Positions 36,913-49,072 of a stretch of 64,000 nucleotides of DNA are shown piece by piece (the first letter of the stretch is position 1; each line of letters opens with the position of its first letter). The position numbers and the translations under genes were made by a program. This stretch comes from Ichthyophthirius multifiliis. Lineage: Eukaryota; Ciliophora; Oligohymenophorea; Hymenostomatida. The stretch lies in NCBI RefSeq assembly GCF_000220395.1, contig NW_004086434.1, forward strand, positions 62,001-126,000, given 5' to 3'. Below the pieces are notes generated by a model. The model ran no database searches. It saw only the letters and a program-made list of their open reading frames with translations, and was not told the DNA's origin.

Positions 36913-38798
36913 TCATTTATTTCTAATAGCTTCTAATTATTCATTAAAAATTTACTATTTCTATTCTTCACTCCATTTAAATTCTTCAGCAAAAATATCA
37001 CAAACATCTTTCAAAATTTAAAAAGAAGCCTTATTATCTATAATCCCCACCCTCAACCTTCTCAAAACAGTATCTGAAGGATACACAACCATTTCATTTC
37101 TAATTTAATATAAAATTTCTGCCCTAAAAAACTCAAAATCTTTATTTAATTTCTCCATTTGACCTAAATTCCCCTCTTAATATTGATTTTCTACCAAATT
37201 CATAATATGAAAAGCCCTTAATCCATAAGTTGTAAATAAATATTTAGCTAAAGATTTTTTTATACCATATTAAGAAATTAATAAATTAACATAAGTATTT
37301 ACATATAATTTTTTATCCCTAAAAAAATCTCCTTTATTATTATTTTTATTAGGTTCTCCTAACAACTTAATATTTATTGTATTTGAAAGTTTGTCTTTTT
37401 TAATTAAATCCAGTGTTTTTTCTGCAATTAACCTATATTATGTCCAATTTCCTCCGAAAAGAGAAACTAAACCTTTTCGTGACACTTCGATTTCGAAAAA
37501 ATCATTTCCTATATTTCCATTATTTTATAAAATAGAATGCCTAAAATCAGAAAACGAAGAATTTAAACTTTAAAAAATATTATATTTTTAACCTAATTTA
37601 GGTTGTAAAAAATTCAATTATTTGAATAAAAAAGTTGTTTCTTCAATATCTTTATTCTCCATCATTATAGGCGAAAAATACTAATTTTTAACATCCTCAG
37701 TAGCCCCTAGTATAGCCCTTTATTTAAACGGAAGGAAATAAATAAGCCTATCTTCAGAATTGAATATTAAACCAAGTTTTTTATTGGTAAAAGTTAATGG
37801 AAATGATAAATGAACCTATTTTTTGGACTAAAAGAGTATTTTTTTTAAATATTTTTATCTTTTTACATTTCTCGTATTTAATCAGAGTAATATCCTGTAC
37901 AATTAATGACATTCTACCCTTATATATTATATATTTTTCCTTAGACTTTATCTTAAAACGAAACTCCTTTAATTTAATCATTTTCTAAAATAAGATTTTA
38001 AACTTCCGCGTAATTCAAAATATTTCCGTTTTGGAAATTTTATTAATACAAATCCAATGTACCAGTCAATAAAGTGTCCAAAACCATTCTAGAATCATCA
38101 AAAAGGCCATCATCTTAATATTTTACTCCAAATTTATATTTTTGAGTATCTATTTCTGGAAAAAGTTACTATATTTATTAAGAAAAAATTAATTACGGAG
38201 TTTTATTATTAGTATATGTATTATTATTATGGTTTTTTTAATATAAAAATTTACTATAAAAATGATATATTAAGCATATAATATAGGATTATATTCCTTC
38301 TAATAAACTTTTGTTTAAAATTAAAATCGGTAAATGAGAATTCATGTAATATGCGCGTTCTATAAAAGAATTTTTCTCAGTAATATTTTCTTTTATTTAC
38401 TATATGTAGGAGTCTGTTTGGTCTTTATAATTCCAGGAAAGTAAGTTTCGAATGTTATGAATTCCGCCGTTTATTACTTTTGTACTTTTAGAACTTAATC
38501 CGCTAGAGAAATCATCCTTTTCTAATAATAGGCATTTTAAGTTACGAGCGCAACCTTCTAAAAATACACCGGAGCCCATACAACCGCCTCCAATTATTAT
38601 TAAATCGTATTTCGGAGTGTTTTAAATATCTAAGAGGTGGTCCTGACGGGTTTTAAGAGTGTATTTGGGAATTTAGGTGTTGAAAGGTATTTATGTATGT
38701 TTTTTTCTAGATTTTATTTTGGTTTAATAGTAAAAAGTGGAGGCTATTAATGGAATTGCAATTAATTTGAGTTTGTAAGTTTTTAGAAATTAGTTCAT
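36913..38798 (-). CDS. GPD2: FAD-dependent glycerol-3-phosphate dehydrogenase (mitochondrial type)
   Basis: About 628 residues; raw length is two modulo three, fitting one missing A in the run at about 37783-37788, where the frame changes inside LLPIKK/LGLIF. N-terminal hydrophobic segment (FLKTYKLKLIAIPLIASTFY) as in the inner-membrane enzyme. FAD-binding YDLIIIGGGCMGSGVFLEG with GGGxxGxG, then ARNLKCLLLEKDDFSSGLSS, later VINCTGYYSDQIREM and LIYFLPFKQRAILGATED, followed by the C-terminal DAO_C-like helical domain. It oxidises glycerol-3-phosphate to DHAP and passes electrons to ubiquinone. The conserved STKLIHGGVRYL segment reads STKVINGGIHNIRNL, so the usual IHGG His is Asn, which might affect catalysis or be tolerated. 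No introns needed. No EF-hands as in animal GPD2. Confidence 0.88.
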
Positions 38799-39230
38799 TT
38801 TTAAAAAAATTATTAAAATTATTTATATATTGCTCAGAATTTTTTATATCTATAGAAATAAAGATAAAAAATTATTTATAATTAATTTTTTTTTATAAAG
38901 ATTAAAAAAAGTATAATAATATATAAAAAAAAGATAAATATTTTAAGAAATTAATAATTAATATATTTATGTTAAGTAAATTCTTTTTATTTTTTGTTAA
39001 ATTAGTTTTAATTTAAAATTCTAAAAAAATTATTCAAATAATATATTTTTATTAAAATCTCAAATTTTTTTTAAAAAAATTATTATAATAAGAATAAAAA
39101 TAATTTTAGTTATTTTTTTATTTTTCTATTAAAAAAGTAATATATTTAAATCAAAAAAAAATATATATATAAAAAATATTAATTTTAAATTAAATATTTT
39201 TTAAAAAAACACATAACAAACATAAAAATA
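38799..39230. other. Divergent spacer
   Basis: A/T-rich gap between the GPD2 gene and the coiled-coil gene; poly-A/T runs only. The few G/C bases cluster next to the genes. Confidence 0.55.
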
Positions 39231-39977
39231 ATGACAGAAATAAACATATAATAGTATTATTAAATTCCCCACCAAAACCAATAAAACGCCCAACAATACC
39301 CTTAAAATCTTCCCCCAAACGGCCCTAGCGTAGTAATGAATACTACTCCAGAATTTATATATAATCCATTACCCCCATCTCCTTATAATGTTTTATGGGC
39401 TCAAAATAAGGACATAAAAACTGACGATACAACACCTTATATGATTCCAGCTTCAGTAAATCCTAAGAAAAGTTCAGTAACAATATGTATTGATGATTCT
39501 AATGAAATGATAAATCTATAGGCTTAAAGAATTGCTATGTTAGAAGAAAGATGCGATTTATTAACTAAATAATATTAAAGATATTATTCTGGTTTAAAAA
39601 ATAAAGACGATGAGTTAAAGCATTGGAAAAATAGATGCGATTTATTATAAAGTCATTTAAAAGTACCTTATACGAGAATTGAGGAACTTTAAAGTTAAAA
39701 AAATGAAGTTAAAAAAGATTAAATTAGAATGGTGTAGATTTTAAAAAATGCAGAAAGTGAATTGGAAAATTTAATTAAACTTTCAGATTAAAAAGAAAAA
39801 GATATTGCTTTTTGGAAAGAAAGAGCGAAAAAAGCAGAAAAAACTTAAACTATTATTATGTCTTTGGAACATAGGATTAGGATCTTGGGTTAAGAAAATA
39901 ATAGATTAAATAGCTTAATTACAGAAGGTTCTAGGTATAAACCACCTTAACCTTTTAATTTTTGGTAGTAATAATGA
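39231..39977 (+). CDS. Coiled-coil protein with Pro/Gln-rich head
   Basis: 248 residues, one exon, exactly 249 codons. The N-terminal 40 residues are Pro/Gln/Asn-rich (YPQNLPPNGPSVV) and are encoded by an unusually C-rich stretch (39265-39335). A conserved-looking block follows (FIYNPLPPSPYNVLWAQNKD; PYMIPASVNPKKSSVTIC), then about 150 residues of heptad coiled coil with repeated RCDLL / LKHWKNRCDLLQSHL and IAFWKERAKKAE motifs. The tail ends FNFWQQQ. The head-plus-coil layout resembles ciliate cytoskeletal or basal-body coiled-coil proteins, but I recognise no family. The start is the first ATG with an A-rich leader. No frame problem. Confidence 0.8.
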
Positions 39978-40382
39978 TGGAATTTATATTTTTTTATTTA
40001 TATATATAAATAGTTATATTTTTTTTTAAGCAGTTTTTTTTTATTGAGTCTTTTAAAATATTTTGTATTATTATTATATAAAAAATTTATATTGTTTGTA
40101 TATTTTTTTATTTATTATTTTCGATTTAATTTTTTTCTTTTTAATACATAAATAATTAGTTATTTATATAAAATTTATTTTTTAAAAAAAAAAAAAAATT
40201 TTAAAGTTATATTTTGTATTTAATATTTGATTTTGATTTTTTTATAATTATGTTTGAAAGTTTTTTTATTTTTTATATATAATTATGTAATTTATACGTT
40301 TAAAATATTTTTTTTTGAATTTGATTAATAAATATTAATTTCTTTTCATTTTTAGTATTAAATTTTTATTATATTTTTGAAT

Positions 40383-40890
40383 ATGTAAGTAAATATCTAA
40401 GAATCTCAATAAATTACGGTTCCCAATTCATAAAGATATAAATTCTCAATATTCTCCCACAAGTATCGAAGTAAGATCATATGCTGAATTTTTAGGAATT
40501 AATTTAAATGAAGATAAATATTTTTTTATATTGCAAGGGAAGTACTTAAAGTTCGTTTACTATATCATTAGAAGTCACTTTAAAACTCGGAAGAAAATAT
40601 ATATTATTAGAGTGATTAACATATATATAAAAGACTTTTTAAAATCTTTGTGATTAGTAATATAAAAATGAGTATTTGAAAGTGAAATAAAAATATTAAA
40701 GTGTTCCGATAAAAGAATATATTTTTTAATAATTAAATAAATTATGATTTTTAAGAAGAATGATATTAGTTTATAATAGAGAAATCGAGATATATTAAAC
40801 TTAAAAAAAAATTAGAAGTAAATTGTTTATTAATAAAGAAATTTATAATTATAAAAATCTACTTAATGAAATTAAAAAAAAAATGGTGAG
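40383..40890 (+). pseudogene. Orphan CEP164-like exon, probably decayed gene
   Basis: From 40402 an 83-codon frame reads LNKLRFPIHKDINSQYSPTS then IEVRSYAEFLGINLNEDKYF, ending at TGA 40651-40653. The YAxxLGIxxxxDxxxxxI motif is the helical element next to the WW domain in CEP164 and related centriole/flagellar WW proteins (family knowledge). No in-frame ATG: the ATG at 40383 is one base out. Beyond the stop a short Lys/Leu-rich, coil-like reading follows (40745-40890). No WW domain is seen. Either a first exon of an unresolved gene or a remnant. Confidence 0.35.
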
Positions 40891-40991
40891 ATATAATTTA
40901 TAATTGAAAATTCAATAAAATTAATAATTAAATAAATAAAAAAAAATGGTGTAAATTTAAGAATTCTATATAAAAATGTAATTAGAAAAAT

Positions 40992-41058
40992 AAATAAATT
41001 AATAATGGTAATAAAGTTAATAAAATAAATTAATAATGGTAATAAAGTTAATAAATTA
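40992..41058. repeat. Tandem duplication, 33-nt unit
   Basis: The 20-nt core AATAATGGTAATAAAGTTAA occurs twice, 33 nt apart, with matching flanks (AATAAATT before the core, TAA after). Non-coding context. Confidence 0.75.
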
Positions 41059-42827
41059 AGTTTGATTATTTATTTAATTTAAGAAAAATAAAATTTTAAT
41101 TGATTAAATGCTAATTTTAATTTATTTATTCAAAAAAGAAAAATAATAATTTTTATAATTAGAAATAAAACAAATAAAGGGAATAATAGTAATAAATGTT
41201 TAAGAAAAATAAAAGTTATTTTAAAGAAAATATAAATAAAAAATTAAATGTAAGTTCTGAGTTTGCTTGAAATAATATTTTTAACAATAAAAAAAGAAAA
41301 TATATGATTATTATATATATAAATATATGTTCTTAAAAATATATGAATAAAAATTAATATTCAGAATATTGAAAAAAAAAGAGAAATTTTAATCAGTTTA
41401 GTAATAAAATGTTTAGAAAAATTAAATTGAAATTGATGAAATTATATGTTTAATATAAAATAAGATGAAATCAGTGTTTTAAAATAACAAAAAAATTCAA
41501 TACATTTATTTTTAAAAAATTTTAGAATGTTGGTACTATTTAATTTATTGAAATATTTTTTTTTTTTATATAAATAATTTAAGATAATTAAAAATAAATT
41601 AAAATAATAGAAAAAAAATATTAAAGTATTAAATAGACATAAATTATATTATAATTGAAAATAAAAATTTTTATAATTTTATTAAATATATAATAAATAT
41701 ATTAATATTTTAGTAAAATAATAATAATAATTAGAAATCTAATTATAATAATAATTATAAGAAAATAAAGAATATAAAAATTAATAATATTATGAATAAT
41801 ATGATATGCATTAATTAGATTAAAAGTAAATTATATTTAAAATTATAATCACTTAATTCGTATAAACTAACCTTAATACATTAAAATAAATAAATTTAAA
41901 AATGCAGATGAAAGTATATAAATTGTTGTAAAAAAAGAAATAAAATTATTTAATAATAAATAAAAAATAAAAATAAAAAGAAATAGTATAAATTAATAAA
42001 AAAATTCATTATTGTGTAAATATAAAATTAAATATTAAAAATAAATATATAACTACAACAATAAATTAAAAATTAAAAAAATACATAAAAAAAAACATAA
42101 AAATAAAAGTAATACAAATGAAGATAATTTAATTATATATAATTATTTATATAGTTGATTATAAATTTGATAAAAATAATAAATATAAATTAAAAATATA
42201 TTAAAAAAAAAAAAAAAAATATTTAAATAATATTAATCTAAAAATAAAAAAAAATATATATAAAGATATAAAAAAATATATATAAATTAAATAAATAAAA
42301 AATATAAAAATATATATTTTTATATATATATATAAATTATATATTTATATATTTATATATTTATATTTTTATATATATTCATATTTTTATTTATGTATAT
42401 ATTTTACATTTTTGTTAGATATATATAATATCTTATTTTAAGATATAAAGTAAAAAATAATAGATTATTAAATATTTATTAATAAAATTTTTCTTTTTTT
42501 TTATTATTCATTTTTTTTTTATAATAAAAATATGAATTACTATTTAACATAAAATATAGATAATTTTTAAGAGAAGTTAATTTTTTTTTATCTTTGCTTA
42601 TATTTTATTTTTTAAAGATAATTATAAATAAAATATTATAAATTTAGTTTTAATAATATTACATAAAATTATTTTAATATAAATAATTTTCAATTATTTA
42701 ATAATTGTAATAATTTTAAATTATTTAAAAGCATATTTTAATTTCATATTTTTTTTATTTTTATATTTTATTGTATAAATAAGATGATTTAAAAGTAAAT
42801 AATAATAAAATTTATATAAAAAAAAAT

Positions 42828-42828
42828 A

Positions 42829-42872
<44 letters not shown>
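42828..42872. repeat. (ATT)n microsatellite
   Basis: About 15 perfect trinucleotide units in intergenic DNA. Confidence 0.9.
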
Positions 42873-42873
<1 letters not shown>

Positions 42874-43650
42874 TATATTATTATTATTTAATATATTTTC
42901 TTTCTTTATTTTATATATTTATATATTTTTATTTTATATTTTATATATTTATATATATTTTGTTTTAATTATATATTTTTAACTTTTTTATTTATATTTA
43001 TATATTTTATTTTATTTTAATATAAAATTTACTTTATTATTTTTTTTATTATTATATATTTTTTATAATTTTAATTATCATTTATTTATTAAAAATTAAT
43101 ATAATTTTTCTTATTTTACTTATTAAATTATATTTTTTAAAAAAATATTAAATTATTTTTCTTTTCAATTTATTATTCAAATTTATTTTATAAGCTTTTT
43201 TTAATAATATTTTTAATTATTTCACATCATAAATATTAATTTTCATTTATTTTTATTAGAAACTATATAAAATAATTAAAATATTTTAAAAAAACAAATA
43301 TAAACATTATAAAAATAAACTAATAAAATTACTTTTAATATTTATTTTTTTATTTAAATAGTTAAATTATTTATAATGATTGCATTTAAAATTTTAATTA
43401 TTTCTTCAAAAATATTTTTTTTTTAATATAAACTAAATTATTTAACACAATAATCAATAAAAAAATGTGAAGATTTATACTCTGAAAAAACTAAAAACTA
43501 TTTTTATTTACATTTTTTCTTTTATTAATTTTTTGTTTTATTTTTTTCCAAAATAACTATTATAGATAACCTATTTATAATAATAGAACAAAAAAATAAA
43601 AAGTATTGAAATAAATATTAGTAATATTCATTTTTATATAGTGTAGTTTT

Positions 43651-44247
43651 ATGGATTTTTTCGTCTATTTCTTTTATGTTTTTAATTTATTACCTTATTT
43701 TTTCATTAAAGCAGTATTATTTTATATTTAAAGTAAAAAAGAAATATTTAATTTATTAAAAATAATTAAAATTATTGTATTCTTATTTAGAATTTATGAT
43801 AATTTTTTGAATATATCATATGTTTTATTATAAAAAGATATTTTTTAAAAACTAAAAAGACTATATAAGTCTTTTTTTGAAGTAAAATTTATAATAAATA
43901 GGTATTTAGAAGTTTATTATTGGTTTTCGATTTTTGATTTAAATTTTAGATAAATTTCTTTCTTATATTTTTTAATTTTTTAATTATTTTAACTGAATTT
44001 TTATAAATATTTTTTATTAAAAAATAAATAAATATATATATGTAATATATATTTATTTATTATTTAATATAAAAAATAAATAAATATTTTTTTATTCATA
44101 TTACTTATCTTTTATATGATTTTATATATAATTTAAAATAAATAAAAAAAATATTATTTAAATTCTTTAATTATAATTATTTTTAATTTTTTATTATTTA
44201 TACTATTTTTTTAATTATTATTTTATTTTTATATTTTATTTTTTTGA
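43651..44247 (+). CDS. Doubtful hydrophobic open frame
   Basis: 198 codons from ATG to TGA without interruption. The first 115 residues have mixed composition (MDFFVYFFYVFNLLPYFFIK; YKSFFEVKFIINRYLEVYYW) and could be a small membrane protein; the last third is Ile/Phe/Tyr/Lys only, in DNA almost lacking G, where absence of TGA means nothing. No homology recognised. It lies about 90 nt upstream of the first TPR gene. It may be a remnant of a membrane-protein gene or chance. Confidence 0.25.
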
Positions 44248-44339
44248 AAAATATTTATTTATTTTAATAAAATATTTTTTTAAATTATACATTATAGTAT
44301 ATAAATAAAATTTTAAATATTTTAATAAACGATATTAAA

Positions 44340-47300
44340 ATGTCAAATTCATAAGAAAAATCATCATAATAAATATAATTATTATATTTAAATGTTAAGA
44401 ATTAACTTCAATAAAATAATTATTAGTAAGCTGTAATTTTATTTATTATATTACTAAAATAAGAATAAGCTATTTTTATTCAAATAAAAATATTAATATG
44501 TTTCATTTTTTTATTTTAAACCAGATAGAGTTGATAAATTAAATATTTGAAATTGATAAAAATTAAATTTAAGCTTTGAATTTATTATTTTATTCTTAGA
44601 AAATGTTAATATAGTAAAATTAAAATAACAAAGATTAAAATTAAGATTATTCAAAATGTATAAATATCTTGGATTAAGCATTATAGGTTATTTAAAAATA
44701 ATTTAAAATATTAATATAATATAATAAAAAATAATAAATAATTATAAAAAATAAGTTTTTAATTATTATAAATATACATTATAATATATAAATTTATAGA
44801 TAGATCAAAATAATTTGCTTACATTATTTCATTTTGGTATATTTTACTAAGAATAAAAAAATTATGAAAAAGCAATAAAATTTTATGAAAAAATAATAAA
44901 AATAAATGAAGAAGACACTAAAGGAATATTTAATTTGGCTATTTGTTATGAAAATCTGAATTAAATAGATTAGTCTATAAAATATTATGAAAAAGTAAAA
45001 TAAATTATTATATAAATTAATAATAATAAAATAAGCTATTAAAATGTAATCCATTTTTTTCAAAAGCAGTTATTAATTTATCAAATCTTTTGATTTAATA
45101 AAAAAAGATTTCAAAAGCAAAAATTATTTTAGAAAAATATTTATTAAACGCCCCTTATGATGAAAAAGCAGCGAATAACTATAATATTGTTTTAACCTAA
45201 ATAAATAATTAAAATTTATAAAATAATAATAATTTATAATATAATTTTGAAAAAATACTTAGATAAACTAATCCTAATCCTTTAACTTTTTATAATTATG
45301 CAATTTTTTTATTCAAATAAGAAAAATTAAGTCTATCATTGGTAGTTTTTTAATAAATTACTTAAATGAAAATAGATTTTGATAATCCTTTATTTATATT
45401 AGCTTATATAAATATTAGCATAATATATGAAAAATAAAAAGAATTTTAAAAGGCATAAACTATATTAACTAAAGTAATTTATTTTTTTAATAAATTATTT
45501 ATAAAAACAGGTTTTAGACAAATTCAATTTAATTCTAAACATAAATTAAAAATTAAAAATATAAGAAAAAATGAACATATTAAATTAATACATTAATTAA
45601 GAATAAATAATAAATAATTAAAGTGTAAATTATAATAATATTTAGCCTTAAATAATTTTGAATTCAGGAAGAATAATATAGTCTATTTCTAAAAACAATT
45701 AATAAATATAAGACTCTTATTAAAAGTTAAATAATAACAATAATCTAAACATTTTGAATTACACAACTCTTTCTTCTTAAAATTTTAATAAAAATTAAAT
45801 ATAATTATAAAGTCCTATAATAAACAATAATTAACAACAAAAAAAATCCTTATATTTTAATCATAAATAAATATAAAGTACTAAATTATAAGAATTAATT
45901 TCTCTAAACACAAAAAGTACTTAAAATACAAAACCAAAAAATCTTACTTTATCAATAAATGGACCAGTTTTTATTAATAAAAATGAATTTTTATCTTGTA
46001 CTTCAAGGAAAATTTAAAAAAAATATTTTTTTCTAGTTCTTTAATGATAAAATCTGATAGAAGAAGTTATTAACCTATTATTTAAAAACAACTATAAAAA
46101 GTATAAAAGTAATAGTAAGTATAATAATACTAAATAAAATAGAAAAAATAATAATTCGATGTTTTTAAAAAAAAGGAAATCTAAACTTAATTCAAAGAAT
46201 AATAATAAGAATAGAAACAAACAAAAAAATAAAAAACTATATTGGAAAAAGAAAACAGATAAATAGAAGAAAAAAAAGAATTAATTTTAGAAGACTTTTA
46301 AAGGATAAAGGAAAAAAATTCTGTATAAAAATCGTCAGAAAAAAAACAATAAAATAAATTTTCCGAAGTTATATAAATAAATAATAATTTAAAAAAAAAA
46401 AAATCTATAGAAATAATAGATAAATAATAATAAAAATAAATTTAAGAAAAAGTTCAAATAGAAACTTAAGAATGCTTAAAATCTTAGAAAGAAACTAAAG
46501 AAAATCAAGATATAAACGAAGTATTTTAATAGGGCTTATAATATTTAAAAAAAAAAGATTATTTGAATTCAGAAAAATAGTTTTAATAAATTTTAAGTAA
46601 CAATATTATATTTTAATTTTATAAAATAAAAATAAACAACTACTATTTAAAAATTAAAAAAAAAAAGAAAATGATCCTAAAAATATTCCAGCCTTAATTT
46701 AATATGGAATAGTATTATAACAACAATAAAATTTCGATAAAGCTATAATTAAATTTAAAGAAGCTTTAAATATAGATGAGAAAAATCCTTAAGCAAATTT
46801 GAGAATCGGAATCTTATATTAAACTAAATTGAACGATTTAGAAAACGGGATGTTCTATATAAAAAAATGCTTAGAATAAAATTAAGAAATAGCCAAAGCC
46901 CATTATTATTATGGTATAGGCTTATTCGAAAAAAAAGAATATAATTAAGCTATATAAGTTCTAAAAGAATGCTTGAAATTAGACTCTAAATATGTACCGG
47001 TTTTTAAGGCTATAGCAAGTGTTTATTATGAAAATAATGAGGAATAGCAAGCTTTGAAATATTTTATGAAAGCTTTAGAATTTGAACCTAATAATTTAGA
47101 AGTAAAACTTAATTTGGCAAATTGCTTTTATTTATTGGAAAACTATGAGCTGGCTATTTAATATTATAAATAAATTATTGCATCTAGTTCTTAGAATATT
47201 GATGATATTCATTATAATTTAGGTAATTGTTTTTATAAAAAAGGGGATGTTGATTAATCTATTATTCATTATAAAAATGCTTTAGAAATAAAATAATAGA

Positions 47301-47994
47301 AACCCGATTGCTTATATAATTTAGGTTATTTTTTTTTAAATAATTATACTATTTTTATATATATCTAATTTTTTTTATATTAAGGAAATGCTTATTGTAT
47401 AAAATAAAACTACGAGAAAGCTTAAAAGTGCTTTTAAAAAGCTATAAAATTTGATCCTTAGAATTCTTCAGCTATTTATAATTTAGCAAATACTTATTAT
47501 GTGTTAGGAAATAGTGAATAAGCAGCAAAATAATTTGAAATAGCTTTAAAATTAGAATAGAATAATGCTGACTGGTTTAATTATGTTGGAGGATTATATT
47601 TTGAATTAAATGATTTAGAAAATTGTAAAAAACATTTAGAAAAATCTTTTTAATTAAATGATAAAAATTATGATACAGTATATAAATTGGCACGTGTTAA
47701 TTTTTCTTTAAAAAATTATTAAACAGCCATTTCTTATTTAAAGGTAATATATATATTAAATTGTAATATCGAAATTTTGTAAAATTAAAAATAATATTTT
47801 TTTTTTTAGCTTATTATTAATTATATATATTTAAAAAATATATATATATATATTTTTTTTTGTATATTTAATTTTCTTTTATTATTAATTTTTCATTTTT
47901 ATTATTTTAGATTATATAAAATATTTATCCTTAAAATAACGAAATAACAAGTTTGTACTGCTAATTATAGCAAATGTTAAATGATAATTAATGA
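44340..47994 (+). CDS. TPR-repeat protein, copy 1 of a tandem pair
   Basis: About 1000 residues. Phase-consistent introns remove about 44420-44512 (inside NNYQQA/IELINQ, phase 0), about 44693-44800, about 45000-45040, 45471-45507, about 46598-46662, about 47324-47390 and about 47743-47910. TPR motifs at the N-terminus (NNYQQAIELINQIFEIDKN; LFHFGIFYQEQKNYEKAIKF) are followed by a 350-residue Asn/Gln/Lys linker, then a dense array of 34-residue TPRs from about 46660 (DPKNIPALIQYGIVLQQQQN; VKLNLANCFYLLENYELAIQ; YNLANTYYVLGNSEQAAKQF) to the end at YCQLQQMLNDNQ-TGA. One frame change in A8/T7 at about 46010-46035. TPR solenoids bind partner peptides; partner unknown. Strong similarity in order and introns to the gene at 51393. 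Confidence 0.8.
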
Positions 47995-49060
47995 TTTTTT
48001 TTTTTCAAAATAAGATATAAATATTATTTATTTTAAATTTGTCATTAACTATATTTTTAAAATAATATTATATGTTTGTATTTTTTATTATTTTCAATTC
48101 ATTTTTTTAAAATTATTTGGTATGGTATGCATTTAATTGTATAAGATTAAAATTCATGCATTTAGATAATATGGAAATTATTTAGATATTTGAATATGGC
48201 TAATAATTTTTTAATTATATCTTATAATATGATTTTATTTGTTAACTTAGAGAAATATATTTATCTATTACTTAAAATATTTTTTATATTTTAATATATA
48301 TTTAACTCATTAATTAAAATAAAAATGTAATAGAAAAAAATAAATATATAATTCAATAAATTTTAAAAATATTCAATGAAAATAAAAATACTTTTAGAAA
48401 AAAAAAAGTTAAAAAAAAGAAGTTAATATTTATTTATTAAAAAAAAAAAAAAATATGTAATTAGCATTAATTGTAAATGTAGTATATAATTTTAGTGCAT
48501 AAATATAAAATGTAAATGTTTTTATAAAATTTTATATAAATTTAAATTTTATATATAATAATTTCTAATTATATTATTTATAATCAAAATATTAAATTAT
48601 TTTTAATTATATTGCATTTTTATTTATTTTTAAATAAATTTTATATTTTATAATTAAAAAAATCTAATTATATATATTATAATAACAAATTTTTAAACAC
48701 AATAATATTTTAATTATGTATTTATTATATTATTATTTTTTTTAATTAAAATATAAAATTATTTAATAATCTTTTATAAATCTTTGAAATATATCCATCT
48801 TTTTCTTTATTTTTATAAATATGAAAATTTCACATAAACTAATGAACAATTTAATAATAGCAAATGATAATAATTTACTTAGGAATAAGAAAAACAATTT
48901 TTAATATATAAAATTTATTTAAAAAAAACAAAAAAATTCTATATAATATATAAAACTATAATTTAAAATACAATTTTTTTTTTTAAATATAATTTTTTTT
49001 TTGTAAGATTTAATAATTTTAATAAGATTATAATAATAAAATATCATGAACAATATGTAA
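47995..49060. other. Intergenic AT-rich spacer
   Basis: A/T-only spacer after the first TPR gene with several poly-A/T tracts (poly-A at about 48440-48453). Nothing recognisable. Confidence 0.55.
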
Positions 49061-49072
49061 TAATATTAAAAT

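Larger units (their letters stand above)
39978..44339. other. 4.4-kb gene-poor region
   Basis: Longest stretch without a firm gene. It contains an orphan CEP164-like exon (40.4 kb), a 33-nt tandem duplication (41.0 kb), a microsatellite (42.8 kb) and a weak membrane-protein-like frame (43.65 kb). The rest is A/T sequence with tandem TATA runs (42290-42380). Confidence 0.5.

Noticed and set aside
37781-37988. Two short frames on opposite strands inside GPD2
   Set aside because: Both are shadows around the one-base frame change in the dehydrogenase gene.
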